NCBI GenBank assembly: GCA_018333455.1
Contig: JAGXTN010000049.1
Location: 1 to 63,434 of the forward strand
DNA length: 63,434 nt
Direction: 5' to 3'
From: Dethiobacter sp.
GTDB lineage: Bacteria > Bacillota > Dethiobacteria > Dethiobacterales > Dethiobacteraceae
Part shown: piece by piece, positions 15,607-24,587 of the stretch
How positions within the stretch are numbered: position 1 is the first letter of the stretch
Layout of the letters: every line of letters begins with the position of its first letter
Notes under the pieces: model-generated
Seen by the model: the letters and a program-made list of their open reading frames with translations, nothing else
Databases searched by the model: none
Told to the model about the DNA's origin: nothing
Program-made: the position numbers and the translations under genes

Positions 15607-16624
15607 GACGCAACCCTCCTTCTGCTACAGCATTTAAGATTCCTCTGGCCAAGCGCAGTGTGTTTTGCCAATCATCCAGATTGATGATCGATGCGGGAGA
15701 ATGAATATAGCGGCAAGGGATAGAAATTACAGCGCTCAGGATGCCGGCATGAGTCTGTGAGATAATGCCGGCATCGGTGCCGGCTGTAGTTAAGCGCCGA
15801 AACTGGTACGGGATATTCAGCTTCTCTGCCGTTTCCACTACTAAATCCACAATTTGTTGCGGCGCGATATATGTTGAGTCCATCAGAGTAAGGGCAGGGC
15901 CATCACCAAGCTTTGTCACATAAGCCGATTCCTTGCTGCCCACCACATCGGCCGCGGCAGTAGTTTCAATCACCAACGCCAAATCAGGATGAAGGCGATA
16001 GGCGGCCACACCGGCGCCCCTTAAACCCACTTCCTCTTGAACTGTAAACACGGCGTTCAACTCCAAGGCGAACTCTTCTTTCAGCAGCTCCGCGAGAACC
16101 GCGCAGCCTGCGCGATTGTCAAAAGCTTTACCGATCAAGCAATTATCCCCCGCTTCCCTTGCCGTTACAGTAAAGGTGCCATAGTCACCAATTTTTACCA
16201 GCTTTTCCGCTTCCTCTTGGCTGCGCACACCAAGGTCAATGTAGAGGTTGTCAATTTTGATGGCTTTAGTCCGTTCATCTGGCTTTTGCAAATGTACGGC
16301 TTTAGCGCCAATGACGCCCGGGACACGGTCTTTTCCTATGGCCACCACTTTAGACGCCAAGACACGGTCGTCAATGCTACCTACTTTGGCAACTCGCAGC
16401 AAACCGCTTTTCTCATAACCAACCACCATTAGGCCGACTTCATCCATATGGGCGACTACCATCACCCGCGGTTTGCGGCCAATCCCTTTTTTAAAGTAGA
16501 GATTGCCAAGAGCATCGGTTGTGACCTCCTCCGCGTGAAGAGCCAATTCTTCTTTTAAGAGTGAACGCACTTCACCTTCGTCGCCCGAAGCACCGCTTGC
16601 TTCTGAGAGTCGTTTTAGCAACAT
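15590..16624 (-). CDS. M42 family metallo-aminopeptidase (paralogue 2 of 3)
   Basis: 344 aa with the same ligand pattern: VVAHMDEVGLMV, AFDNRAGCAVL, TVQEEVGLRG, VIETTAAADV and CRYIHSPAS. All metal and catalytic residues appear present. GGAGGG lies before the ATG at 16624, within the last codons of the upstream paralogue (10-bp overlap). The replacement of VDVT by IETT at the metal-Asp region, where Glu substitutes for Asp, is the main visible difference from its neighbours and may alter metal or specificity. Confidence 0.93.
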   Translation of the reverse strand: MLLKRLSEASGASGDEGEVRSLLKEELALHAEEVTTDALGNLYFKKGIGRKPRVMVVAHMDEVGLMVVGYEKSGLLRVAKVGSIDDRVLASKVVAIGKDRVPGVIGAKAVHLQKPDERTKAIKIDNLYIDLGVRSQEEAEKLVKIGDYGTFTVTAREAGDNCLIGKAFDNRAGCAVLAELLKEEFALELNAVFTVQEEVGLRGAGVAAYRLHPDLALVIETTAAADVVGSKESAYVTKLGDGPALTLMDSTYIAPQQIVDLVVETAEKLNIPYQFRRLTTAGTDAGIISQTHAGILSAVISIPCRYIHSPASIINLDDWQNTLRLARGILNAVAEGGLRLEGIA

Positions 16625-17673
16625 GACAATCCCTCCACAAATTCCAAATCTACGCTGGCGATGAAATAGGCGAGAAGCCGGCCGGAAAGCTTTAGGTCAT
16701 CCATGTCCAAGAGCTCCACAGACGTGTGCATGTAACGTAGTGGAATGGAGAGCAGGCCGGTGGGAATCCCTCCCCGTGTTACTTGGATAGCGCGAGCATC
16801 GGTTCCGGTAGGCCCCGGAAAGGCTTCCAGTTGATACGGCAGCCGATATTCCTTGGCAACACGAATGATTTCCTCACTGATTTTAGTGTGGATGTTTGGC
16901 CCCACAGTAATGCCCGGACCTTTGCCAAGCTTACATGCTTCATGTTCTAAAACACCGGGCATTTCCCCATGCGTCACATCTACGGCGATGCCAAGATCGG
17001 GGACTATACCATATGTTGCCATGGCAGCGCCGCGGACGCCCACCTCTTCTTGCACCGTAGCCACGGCATACACATCCGCCTCGTGCCGCAAGCGTTCCAA
17101 CTCCTGCAGGCAGGAGAGCAGCACTGCCACCCCTGCTCGGTCATCCATCGCTTTGGCCGCCACAGTGTTGCCGGCAAGCTGAATCAACTCACGGCGAATC
17201 AGCGCCAAATCACCCACTGATACCAGCTTTCTCACTCTTTCTTCCGTCAAAGCGATATCAATATGTAAGTCCTCCATTTTATGTCCTTTGCCCAGTTCCT
17301 CTGCAGGGACCAGATGCGGTGGCTTTACACCGATAACCCCGGGAAGCTTTTCTCTGCCATAGAGAATCACTTCTTGCCCCACAATGGTACGCGGGTCAAT
17401 GCCGCCCACTGCGGAAAAGCGCAGGAAACCGCCTTCTTCTATTTTTGTGACCATTAAGCCGATTTCATCCATGTGAGCAGCCAAAAGAATGCGCGGCCGC
17501 CTCTCGGCACTACTGCTGCCTTTTTTTAAAAAAACCACATTGCCCATCCTGTCTTGTCTTACTTCATCGACATGAGAGCAAAACGCCGCTCTGACAACCT
17601 TAGCCACGTATTCCTCATAACCGGACACGCCCGGCGCTTCGCAAATATCTTTTAAAAATCGCTTGATTTCCAA
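16615..17673 (-). CDS. M42 family metallo-aminopeptidase (paralogue 1 of 3)
   Basis: The start is TTG 17673, 6-7 nt after a GGGGGG site, giving 352 aa; an ATG at 17718 has no ribosome site. The metal ligands are LAAHMDEIGLMV, AMDDRAGVAVL, TVQEEVGVRG, AVDVTHG and LRYMHTSVE, and the substrate-site GPTGTDARAI is present. First gene of the tandem triplet. M42 subunits can form mixed oligomers, so hetero-complexes among the three are possible (inference). Confidence 0.93.
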   Translation of the reverse strand: MEIKRFLKDICEAPGVSGYEEYVAKVVRAAFCSHVDEVRQDRMGNVVFLKKGSSSAERRPRILLAAHMDEIGLMVTKIEEGGFLRFSAVGGIDPRTIVGQEVILYGREKLPGVIGVKPPHLVPAEELGKGHKMEDLHIDIALTEERVRKLVSVGDLALIRRELIQLAGNTVAAKAMDDRAGVAVLLSCLQELERLRHEADVYAVATVQEEVGVRGAAMATYGIVPDLGIAVDVTHGEMPGVLEHEACKLGKGPGITVGPNIHTKISEEIIRVAKEYRLPYQLEAFPGPTGTDARAIQVTRGGIPTGLLSIPLRYMHTSVELLDMDDLKLSGRLLAYFIASVDLEFVEGLSCC

Positions 17674-17797
17674 AGAAGTACCCCCTATTTTGCAAACATT
17701 AACAACAAGCAACTTCAACGTTCTGCCAGTTTTTCCTCTAATTATATTATCCCCATTTTTTTCTCCCTAAAAAGAAGCAGCTCTAACAACAGAAATA

Positions 17798-19564
17798 TTA
17801 TTGCGTTTTTTGTAAAAGATTGCGATATAGTCCCGGCACACTAGCCAGCTCCCGGTGTATACCCTCTTGGGTAATGCAGCCTTCCTCCAGCACAATGATT
17901 TTATCGGCAAACTCCACCGTGGAAAGGCGGTGGGCAATAATAATGGACGTACGGTTTACTAGCAGGATTTTTAAAGCATCCTGTATTTGCGCCTCCGTGC
18001 GTGTGTCTACACTTGCGGTGGCTTCGTCTAAAATCAGGATTGCCGGGTCGCGCAAAAGCGCCCTCGCAAAGGCAATCAATTGCCGCTGACCGGCAGAAAG
18101 CAGGCTGCCCCGTTCATTGACCACAGTATCATACCCCTGAGGCAAAGCCATAATGAAAGGGTGAGCGTGGACTGCTTTGGCCGCCGCAATCATTGCTTCC
18201 TCCGTAGCCTCCGGTTTGCCATAGAGAATATTTTCCCGGACAGTGCCGTTAAACAAAAATGTATCTTGTAATACCAAGCCCATCTGCCTGCGCAGAGAAG
18301 AGATGCTAACGTTTGCGATATCATGCCCATCCAGCAAAATGCGTCCGGATGTGGCAGTATAAAAGCGGCAGAGCAGATTAACAATGGTGGTTTTGCCAGC
18401 ACCGGTTGGACCGACTACCGCCAACGTTTCGCCCGCCTGCAACGCAAAACTGACGCCCTCCAGCACGTCTTGGTCTTTTTCATAGGCAAAGCGCACGGCT
18501 TCAAATTTCAGCTCCCCTTTAACAGCGGGCAATTCGATGGCATGAGGACTGTCCTGCTCCGGTTCTGTGTCAATAACTGCAAAGATTTTTTCTCCGGCTG
18601 CCAAGGCCGACTGGAGGCTATTGTATACTTGAGACAAATCTCGAATCGGCGCATAAAAACGTGCGGTATAATCCAAAAAGAGATAAAGCGTACCAATGGG
18701 AATCATCGCCTGAATCACCTGGTGCCCGCCGTACCAAAGGACAATGGCAATACCAAGAGCCCCGATCACTTCAATAAATGGCAGGAAAACAGAAAATAAA
18801 CGAATAGCATACATATTGGCCGCATAGCTTTCCATGTTCACTTGGTCAAAACGACTTGAATTTTCCTCCTCCCGGGTGAAGGATTGGGTCACACGGACGC
18901 CAGAGATGCTCTCCTGCAAATTGCTGTTCACATCGGCAATTTTTTCCCGCACATTCCTGTAGGCGCGAAGCACCCGGTTGCGAAAGTAGGTGGCGGTAAA
19001 AAACAGTAGCGGCAGTGTGGTAAAAGTAAGCAGCGCGAGCTGCCAGTCCTCACGCAGCATAATCACAATAATCCCAAGCAAAAGCAGCGTATCGCCCACA
19101 ATGTGGGAGATGCCCCCGGAAATCATTTCTGTCAGCGCTTCCGTGTCGTTAGTAACACGGGACATCACCCGTCCGGTCGGTTGTTTATCAAAAAAGCTAA
19201 ACGGCATTCTCTGCAAATGATTAAAAAGTTGCTGCCGCAACGAGTAGATGGCGTTGTGCCCCACTAACGCCATCAAATATTGCTGACCAAACGTTGTGAG
19301 CCAATTTAGAAGATGCGCCAAAAGAAACAAGAACACTAACAGATTAAGGCGGGACAAGTCACCGCCGGCGATGGCGGTGTCAATAGCCACTTTAACAATG
19401 TAGGGTCCGGCCAACGTGGTCAGAGAGGAAAAAGCCATCAGCACCAGCGCTAAAAGTGCTGTGCCTCGAAAAGGAACGATATAGGACAAGAGTCGGCGAA
19501 GAATTTTAGGGTCAATGGGGGCAGCGTGATCAACAGTCTGTGACTGATGAATCATGTGATCCAT
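17798..19564 (-). CDS. ABC exporter half-transporter, consensus ATPase site
   Basis: This 588-aa fused permease-ATPase has six membrane helices in roughly residues 30-320 and a nucleotide-binding domain after about 345. Walker A is GPTGAGKTTIV, the signature LSAGQRQLIAFARAL, Walker B ILILDEATASVD with catalytic Glu, and the switch histidine is in IIIAHRLST. It overlaps its partner by 13 bp. Together they form a heterodimeric (BmrCD/TM287-288-like) multidrug or lipid exporter in which this subunit supplies the catalytic carboxylate of the active site. Confidence 0.92.
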   Translation of the reverse strand: MDHMIHQSQTVDHAAPIDPKILRRLLSYIVPFRGTALLALVLMAFSSLTTLAGPYIVKVAIDTAIAGGDLSRLNLLVFLFLLAHLLNWLTTFGQQYLMALVGHNAIYSLRQQLFNHLQRMPFSFFDKQPTGRVMSRVTNDTEALTEMISGGISHIVGDTLLLLGIIVIMLREDWQLALLTFTTLPLLFFTATYFRNRVLRAYRNVREKIADVNSNLQESISGVRVTQSFTREEENSSRFDQVNMESYAANMYAIRLFSVFLPFIEVIGALGIAIVLWYGGHQVIQAMIPIGTLYLFLDYTARFYAPIRDLSQVYNSLQSALAAGEKIFAVIDTEPEQDSPHAIELPAVKGELKFEAVRFAYEKDQDVLEGVSFALQAGETLAVVGPTGAGKTTIVNLLCRFYTATSGRILLDGHDIANVSISSLRRQMGLVLQDTFLFNGTVRENILYGKPEATEEAMIAAAKAVHAHPFIMALPQGYDTVVNERGSLLSAGQRQLIAFARALLRDPAILILDEATASVDTRTEAQIQDALKILLVNRTSIIIAHRLSTVEFADKIIVLEEGCITQEGIHRELASVPGLYRNLLQKTQ

Positions 19565-21312
19565 CCCGCATCCCCCCTTTCACATTCCACCCTTTTCCCG
19601 CCCAGCTGGATATCGTAAATTTCCCGGTAAAGCAAACTTGTCTCCAGCAATTCTCTATGGGTGCCCCGAGCCACAATCTCTCCGCCGTCCATCACTAGAA
19701 TCAAATCAGCAGCTACTACTGTGGCAATCCGTTGGGCAATAACAAATGATGTCCGTCCTTTCATCAATGTGTTCAATGCCTGCCTGATTAAATACTCTGT
19801 ATGGGTGTCCACATTAGAGGTGTAATCATCAAGAATGAGTATTTTCGGATTCTTGAGCAGGGCGCGAGCGATGGCTAACCGCTGTTTCTGTCCGCCGGAG
19901 AGATTGACGCCTCTTTCCCCCACCATCGTCTCATAACCTTGAGGAAGAGTCATGATAAAGTCATGGATCTGCGCCGCTTTTGCGGCAGACTCAATCGCAT
20001 CGCGCCCGGCTTGGGCATCACCATACCCGATGTTCGTGGCAATAGTTTCTGAGAAAAGGAAAGTTTCCTGTGAAACGAAGCCCACGGCGCGGCGCAAAGA
20101 CTGCAAAGTATAACAGCGGATATCGCTATCGTCAATGGCAATTACGCCGGCGGTAGGTTCATAAAAACGAGGAATCAGGCTTACCAGCGTAGTTTTACCA
20201 GAGCCGGTGCTGCCCACAATCGCCACCGTTTCCCCCGGTGCAACAGTAAAGTAGATCTCTTTCAACGCCTCCACACCTTCTCTGTATGCAAAGCTTACGG
20301 CCTGAAAGTCAATTTTGCCGCCCACTTTGGTTAGTTCCACCGCAGCGGGAGCATCGGCAATATCTGGTTCAGTATCTAACAGTTCAAAAACACGCCGGGC
20401 TGAAGTGAGGGCACGCTGCGACAAGTTAACCACCCAACCAAGCATGCGCAGCGGCATCACCAGCATAAAGAGATAACTGTTAAAGGCAATCAATTCACCC
20501 AATAATAATTGACCTAGAATCACTTCCCGGCCGCCGTACCATAAAATTGCGGCAGCAGACAACCCGGTAAGAAAGCTCAGAAAAGGGAAGTAATAAGCCC
20601 AAATACGCACAGCATGGAGATTCCTTTTTAGAAGCCCGAGATTTTGTCTGTTAAATTTATCACCTTCCTCTGCTTCCCGTCCAAATGATTTAACTACCCT
20701 GATACCGCTGATATTCTCCTGCAACACAGACGTCATGTCAGCCAATTGCTCCGAAATAGCTTGATAAGCTGGCCCCACTTTTCTGCTAAAGCTAAAAATA
20801 GCCATGACTGTAATGGGCAGCGTCAGCACAGTCAACATAGCTAATCGCCAATGCATGGAAAAGATCACAATAGCTACACCCGCAAAAGTAACTATCCCCT
20901 GGAAAAGATGCACAATGCCAAAGCCGTAAAAACGCTTCAGCATATCCACATCAGCAGTAGCGCGGCTCATTATCTGACCGGTTTGTGTAGCTTCATAAAA
21001 AGAAAAGGAAAGCCGCTGCAGATGGACATACAAACGGTTACGCAAAGCATAAATTATATTTTGCGCAACCTTTTCCATCAGATAGCGCTCCAAGAAAGCG
21101 AAAATCCCTTTTACTAATGTGACAAGGACAATGCCCACGGCAATCCAGGGCAAAAGAAAAAACTGTCCCCCTAACAAAGCCTCGTCAATGACCACCCGAA
21201 TTAATTGGGGGATCAATAAGTTTAGCGCCAATACCACTAGGGTAGAAAATGAGGCAACCAGAACTCGCGGCCAATAGGGGACCAGTTCCATTAACAGGCG
21301 CTTAAATCGCAT
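19552..21312 (-). CDS. ABC exporter half-transporter, degenerate ATPase site
   Basis: 586 aa from ATG 21312 (SD GAAGGTG); a GTG four codons upstream is also possible. It has six membrane helices and then a nucleotide-binding domain with Walker A GSTGSGKTTLV and signature LSGGQKQRLAIARAL. Walker B reads ILILDDYTSNVD, with Asp for the catalytic Glu, and the switch His is Gln (VIAQRIATV). This is the hallmark of the degenerate partner in heterodimeric exporters. First gene of the pair; the substrate is unknown. Confidence 0.92.
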   Translation of the reverse strand: MRFKRLLMELVPYWPRVLVASFSTLVVLALNLLIPQLIRVVIDEALLGGQFFLLPWIAVGIVLVTLVKGIFAFLERYLMEKVAQNIIYALRNRLYVHLQRLSFSFYEATQTGQIMSRATADVDMLKRFYGFGIVHLFQGIVTFAGVAIVIFSMHWRLAMLTVLTLPITVMAIFSFSRKVGPAYQAISEQLADMTSVLQENISGIRVVKSFGREAEEGDKFNRQNLGLLKRNLHAVRIWAYYFPFLSFLTGLSAAAILWYGGREVILGQLLLGELIAFNSYLFMLVMPLRMLGWVVNLSQRALTSARRVFELLDTEPDIADAPAAVELTKVGGKIDFQAVSFAYREGVEALKEIYFTVAPGETVAIVGSTGSGKTTLVSLIPRFYEPTAGVIAIDDSDIRCYTLQSLRRAVGFVSQETFLFSETIATNIGYGDAQAGRDAIESAAKAAQIHDFIMTLPQGYETMVGERGVNLSGGQKQRLAIARALLKNPKILILDDYTSNVDTHTEYLIRQALNTLMKGRTSFVIAQRIATVVAADLILVMDGGEIVARGTHRELLETSLLYREIYDIQLGGKRVECERGDAGWIT

Positions 21313-21341
21313 CGTACCACTCACCTTCGGTTCACTGCCGC

Positions 21342-22397
21342 TTATCTTCGATATTGCTTGCTGATTTGCTGCAAAAGAGCATAAACTTTTTCCGCTTGCT
21401 GCTCAGAAAGGGTGCCGGTGCCGCAGCTCGGGGTAAAAAGCAGTTGCTTACGCATCAGCTCAGTATCTACCCCTTTTTTTTCCAGGAGAGAAAAATATTC
21501 TACCAAACGGTCGAGAAGAGTTATTAGCGTTTCATGTTCAATCTGCTCGGAGGTGGGAACTATGCCCCAGGCTAAAGCGCCGCCTCGAGAGAGAAACTGG
21601 TTAAACTCTGAAGCATATAACAGAAGTGAGGTAAAATAATGGTAAACATCAATATTTACAATGTCAAATGGCAACTCAAAGAGCAATGACCAGTCAAGAC
21701 CGGCACAGGCATGAACCCCAATAGCCGCTCCTTCCTGGTGGGCAGCATCAATCAGCGGCAGCAAACTTTCCTGAATAGCATCACGAGAAAGACCCACAAA
21801 AGTGGATTGGCCGTAGCCGTAAATCCCAGGGTCATCAATAAAGAGAATAACCGGCAGGCCATGCGCTTTTAAGGTACGGGCCTGCCAACGAACTTGCAAT
21901 GCCAACGTTCTCACCAGCACATCGCGTAGCTCATCCTGATAAAATGCCGGCTGAAGTTTGTCGTCTGTCACCTGGAAGCCCATAGTTACAGGTCCTACCA
22001 GTTGACCTTTCAGATAGCGAGTCGAGGGCTGGCGCAGGTGCTGCGAAAGAAACGAGTAAAAGCCTGTCGCCACCGCTTCCGGAAAGCCAAAGTCTGCTGA
22101 CGCATCCGGATTAATTTCAGCCAAGACTTCGCTGTAAAAGGCGGTAAGCCGCTCTAGCCAATCGGCAGCATCGGTAGCGAAATAGGGCAAACGAGACGGG
22201 GTTTCCACCACCAACTGCCGCTCTAACAGTGGTCGCAGATACTGGCGGATCAAGCCTTCCTCCTCGCCGGCCGCAGGCAGTTGTGGCCAGTGCGGGATCT
22301 CCGGCAGATGGCGGAAAATGATATCCAGAGCCGGTTTTGCCTCTTTATGCGGCAGACTACCAATCCCTGTAGCCAGTCCCCAGAAATCTTTATCCAT
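21342..22397 (-). CDS. Short MetE-like (cobalamin-independent methionine synthase C-domain) protein
   Basis: 351 aa of the UROD/MetE-like barrel: GIGSLPHKEAKPALDII at the start, LKGQLVGPVTMGFQ, VILFIDDPGIYGYG, then zinc-type ligands in VHACAGLDW and FTPSCGTGTLS. It lacks the N-terminal half of full-length MetE. Such core proteins in anaerobes are thought to methylate homocysteine from a corrinoid protein instead of methyl-folate (family knowledge, uncertain here). It starts 3 nt after citramalate synthase, within the same operon. Confidence 0.75.
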   Translation of the reverse strand: MDKDFWGLATGIGSLPHKEAKPALDIIFRHLPEIPHWPQLPAAGEEEGLIRQYLRPLLERQLVVETPSRLPYFATDAADWLERLTAFYSEVLAEINPDASADFGFPEAVATGFYSFLSQHLRQPSTRYLKGQLVGPVTMGFQVTDDKLQPAFYQDELRDVLVRTLALQVRWQARTLKAHGLPVILFIDDPGIYGYGQSTFVGLSRDAIQESLLPLIDAAHQEGAAIGVHACAGLDWSLLFELPFDIVNIDVYHYFTSLLLYASEFNQFLSRGGALAWGIVPTSEQIEHETLITLLDRLVEYFSLLEKKGVDTELMRKQLLFTPSCGTGTLSEQQAEKVYALLQQISKQYRR

Positions 22398-22400
22398 GAT

Positions 22401-24026
22401 TTACCCTTCCATTCTAAACTGCTGTACCGCTTTGCGCAGTTCTTTCATCTTGATTTTATTGGAGCTTAACAGACCATACTCGACGCTATCCACCAAAGCT
22501 TGCCAGCTGGCTTCGATAATATTTGGCGAGACGCCTACAGTACCCCAAGACTTTTTCTTCCGCTCATCACGCGTTTCAATCAATACTCGCACTCTGGCGC
22601 CGGTGCCATCTTTGCCGTCTATGACGCGCACCTTATAGTCTACCAGCTGAAAATGCTTGATCTCTGGGTACACCAGCTCCAACGCCTTGCGCAGCGCTTG
22701 GTCAAGGGCATGAACCGGGCCGTTTCCCTCTCCTGCCGTAAGAAATTCCTGCTTTCCAATTCGAACTTTTACTGTAGCTTCAGAGAGAATATCTCCATTC
22801 TCGCCCCTTTTCTCCACGATGGTCCGGACACCCAGTGCTTCAAAAAGCGGCTGATGCACTTTAAATGCTTTCCAAATTAACAGCTCAAAAGAGGCTTCCG
22901 CAGCCTCGAACTGGTAGCCAAGATATTCAAGCTCCTTTACCTTGTCCAGAACGGCTTTCGTCTGCGGCGTCTCTTTACAAAGATCTATTTCATTTTCCCG
23001 CGCCTTATAAAGCACACTACTTTTGCCGGAGAGCTCTGAGACCAAAATGCGCCGCTTATTGCCTACTAACTGTGGCTGAATATGTTCGTAGGTATGAGCA
23101 TGTTTTAAGACGGCATCCACATGAATGCCACCTTTATGAGCAAAAGCATTTTCTCCCACATAAGGCTGCTGCTCCTGCGGGGCAAGGTTGGCAAGTTCCG
23201 CCACGTAACGAGACAAACAGGTGAGTTCCTCAAGTTGAGCCGGATGAATAATTACCATATTCAGCTTTAATTGTAGGCTCGGGATAATAGTACAAAGATT
23301 GGCGTTACCACAGCGCTCACCATAACCGTTAATAGTGCCTTGAACCTGTTTAATCCCCATTTCCGCCGCGACTATCGAGTTAGCTACCGCCATCCCCGCA
23401 TCATCATGGGTATGAATACCAAGCTTTGCGCCAATTTCAGCTTTAACCTGACGGAGCACACGTTGGAGCGTAAAAGGCATCAGCCCGCCATTTGTGTCAC
23501 AAAGCACCACAATATCTGCGCCGGCTTCCTCCGCCGCCTTAATGGTTTCCATGGCGTATTCCGGGTTAAAGTGGAACCCGTCAAAAAAATGCTCGGCGTC
23601 ATAAATAACTTCCCGTCCCAAGGATTTCAAATAACCTACGGTGTCACGGATCATATTCAGATTTTCTGCCAGCGTCGTCCCGATGGCATCCGTCACATGA
23701 AAATCCCAAGATTTGCCAAAAATAGTCACTACTTCAGTTTCCGCCGCAAGCAACTCCCGGATATTAAAGTCGTCTTGCACGCGAATATCGGCGCGGCGTG
23801 TGCTGCCAAACGCAGAAATTTTACTATGCTTCAATTCATATTGCCGCACTTTATTAAAGTACTCTATATCCTTAGGGTTGGAGCCGGGCCAGCCCCCTTC
23901 GATATAATCAATCCCGAAAACATCAAGTCTCTGTGTAATTTTCAGCTTATCGTTGACGGAAAACGAGATCCCTTCCCGTTGCGATCCATCTCGCAGTGTA
24001 GTATCATACAATGTCAGCCTGCTCAA
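22401..24026 (-). CDS. cimA: (R)-Citramalate synthase
   Basis: 541 aa from TTG 24026, 6 nt after GGGGGG; an upstream ATG at 24101 precedes the -10 promoter element and cannot be used. The HMGL-like barrel starts LTLYDTTLRDGSQREGISFS with VVLCDTNGG, LGIHTHDDAGMAVANS and NGYGERCGNANL, and the C-terminal LeuA-type allosteric domain includes KVRIGKQEFLTAGEGNGPVHALDQALRK (two segments). It condenses pyruvate with acetyl-CoA to citramalate, the threonine-independent entry to isoleucine. The C-terminal domain normally gives isoleucine feedback inhibition. Confidence 0.93.
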   Translation of the reverse strand: MSRLTLYDTTLRDGSQREGISFSVNDKLKITQRLDVFGIDYIEGGWPGSNPKDIEYFNKVRQYELKHSKISAFGSTRRADIRVQDDFNIRELLAAETEVVTIFGKSWDFHVTDAIGTTLAENLNMIRDTVGYLKSLGREVIYDAEHFFDGFHFNPEYAMETIKAAEEAGADIVVLCDTNGGLMPFTLQRVLRQVKAEIGAKLGIHTHDDAGMAVANSIVAAEMGIKQVQGTINGYGERCGNANLCTIIPSLQLKLNMVIIHPAQLEELTCLSRYVAELANLAPQEQQPYVGENAFAHKGGIHVDAVLKHAHTYEHIQPQLVGNKRRILVSELSGKSSVLYKARENEIDLCKETPQTKAVLDKVKELEYLGYQFEAAEASFELLIWKAFKVHQPLFEALGVRTIVEKRGENGDILSEATVKVRIGKQEFLTAGEGNGPVHALDQALRKALELVYPEIKHFQLVDYKVRVIDGKDGTGARVRVLIETRDERKKKSWGTVGVSPNIIEASWQALVDSVEYGLLSSNKIKMKELRKAVQQFRMEG

Positions 24027-24092
24027 GCTCTTCCCCCCCAAAAAACAAATAAAACAGCTTGATAGTTCGTTAGCCGCGCAAATAATAGCATA

Positions 24093-24121
24093 ATTATACA
24101 CTACGTCAGTTTGCGTGTCTA
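24093..24121 (-). promoter_or_regulatory. Promoter of the cimA operon
   Basis: On the minus strand TAGACA and a perfect TATAAT with a 17-bp spacer. The expected start near 24086 leaves a leader of about 60 nt, too short for a T-box. Confidence 0.75.
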
Positions 24122-24256
24122 GGAAAAGAGCACTCGCTGTGAAAAGAGCCCTCGCTTGTATTTAACGTGACAATGAGTAAATTGCAGGTTTACTTACAGG
24201 GAAAGCTGCAAAAAATATAGCTGTGAGACTATCCCACAGCGAAAAGGAGGAAAACA

Positions 24257-24466
24257 ATGACTGTACAGTCAGACTTAAAGAAGGCTCTTGCGGCCGCGGA
24301 AAATGCCAAAGGAAGTTATGCAACTTTTGCCGCCGCTACTGAAGACCAAATGGCAAAATCCATGTTTATGCAAATGAGTCAGGATATGGACAGCCACATC
24401 CAGCAGTTAAACAGTCGCTTGAGCTATCTAAACTCTGTCAACCCCATGAACCAAAACCGGCAATAA
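24257..24466 (+). CDS. DUF1657-like small protein
   Basis: This 69-aa helical protein, TVQSDLKKALAAAENAKGSY followed by FMQMSQDMDSHIQQLNSRLSYL, resembles DUF1657, whose members accompany spoVA-type genes in endospore formers and are thought to be spore-associated. AAAAGGAGG stands 6 nt before the ATG. No spoVA gene is adjacent here. Function is unknown; a sporulation link is inferred from the family. Confidence 0.7.
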   Translation: MTVQSDLKKALAAAENAKGSYATFAAATEDQMAKSMFMQMSQDMDSHIQQLNSRLSYLNSVNPMNQNRQ

Positions 24467-24489
24467 AAAATAACTTAAAAGAGAGACGC

Positions 24490-24519
24490 CCTCAAGCGGT
24501 AACGGGTTCCGTTTTGAGG
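24490..24519 (+). terminator. Stem-loop after the DUF1657-like gene
   Basis: CCTCAA/TTGAGG outer stem with an AACGG/CCGTT inner stem and a 5-nt bulge. It lacks a clear U-tract, so it is only a weak terminator candidate. Confidence 0.35.
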
Positions 24520-24587
24520 TGAAAAATCAAGAATTCGACCCTGATTGTCCAGTACCGTTTTTCCTTATGCAACCACGTCAGATAGGC

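Noticed and set aside
23340-24062. 240-codon plus-strand frame
   Set aside because: Antisense to cimA and cysteine/histidine-rich as expected for a shadow.
24027-24092. T-box or amino-acid leader ahead of cimA
   Set aside because: The leader after the promoter is only about 60 nt, with no specifier stem or T-box sequence.
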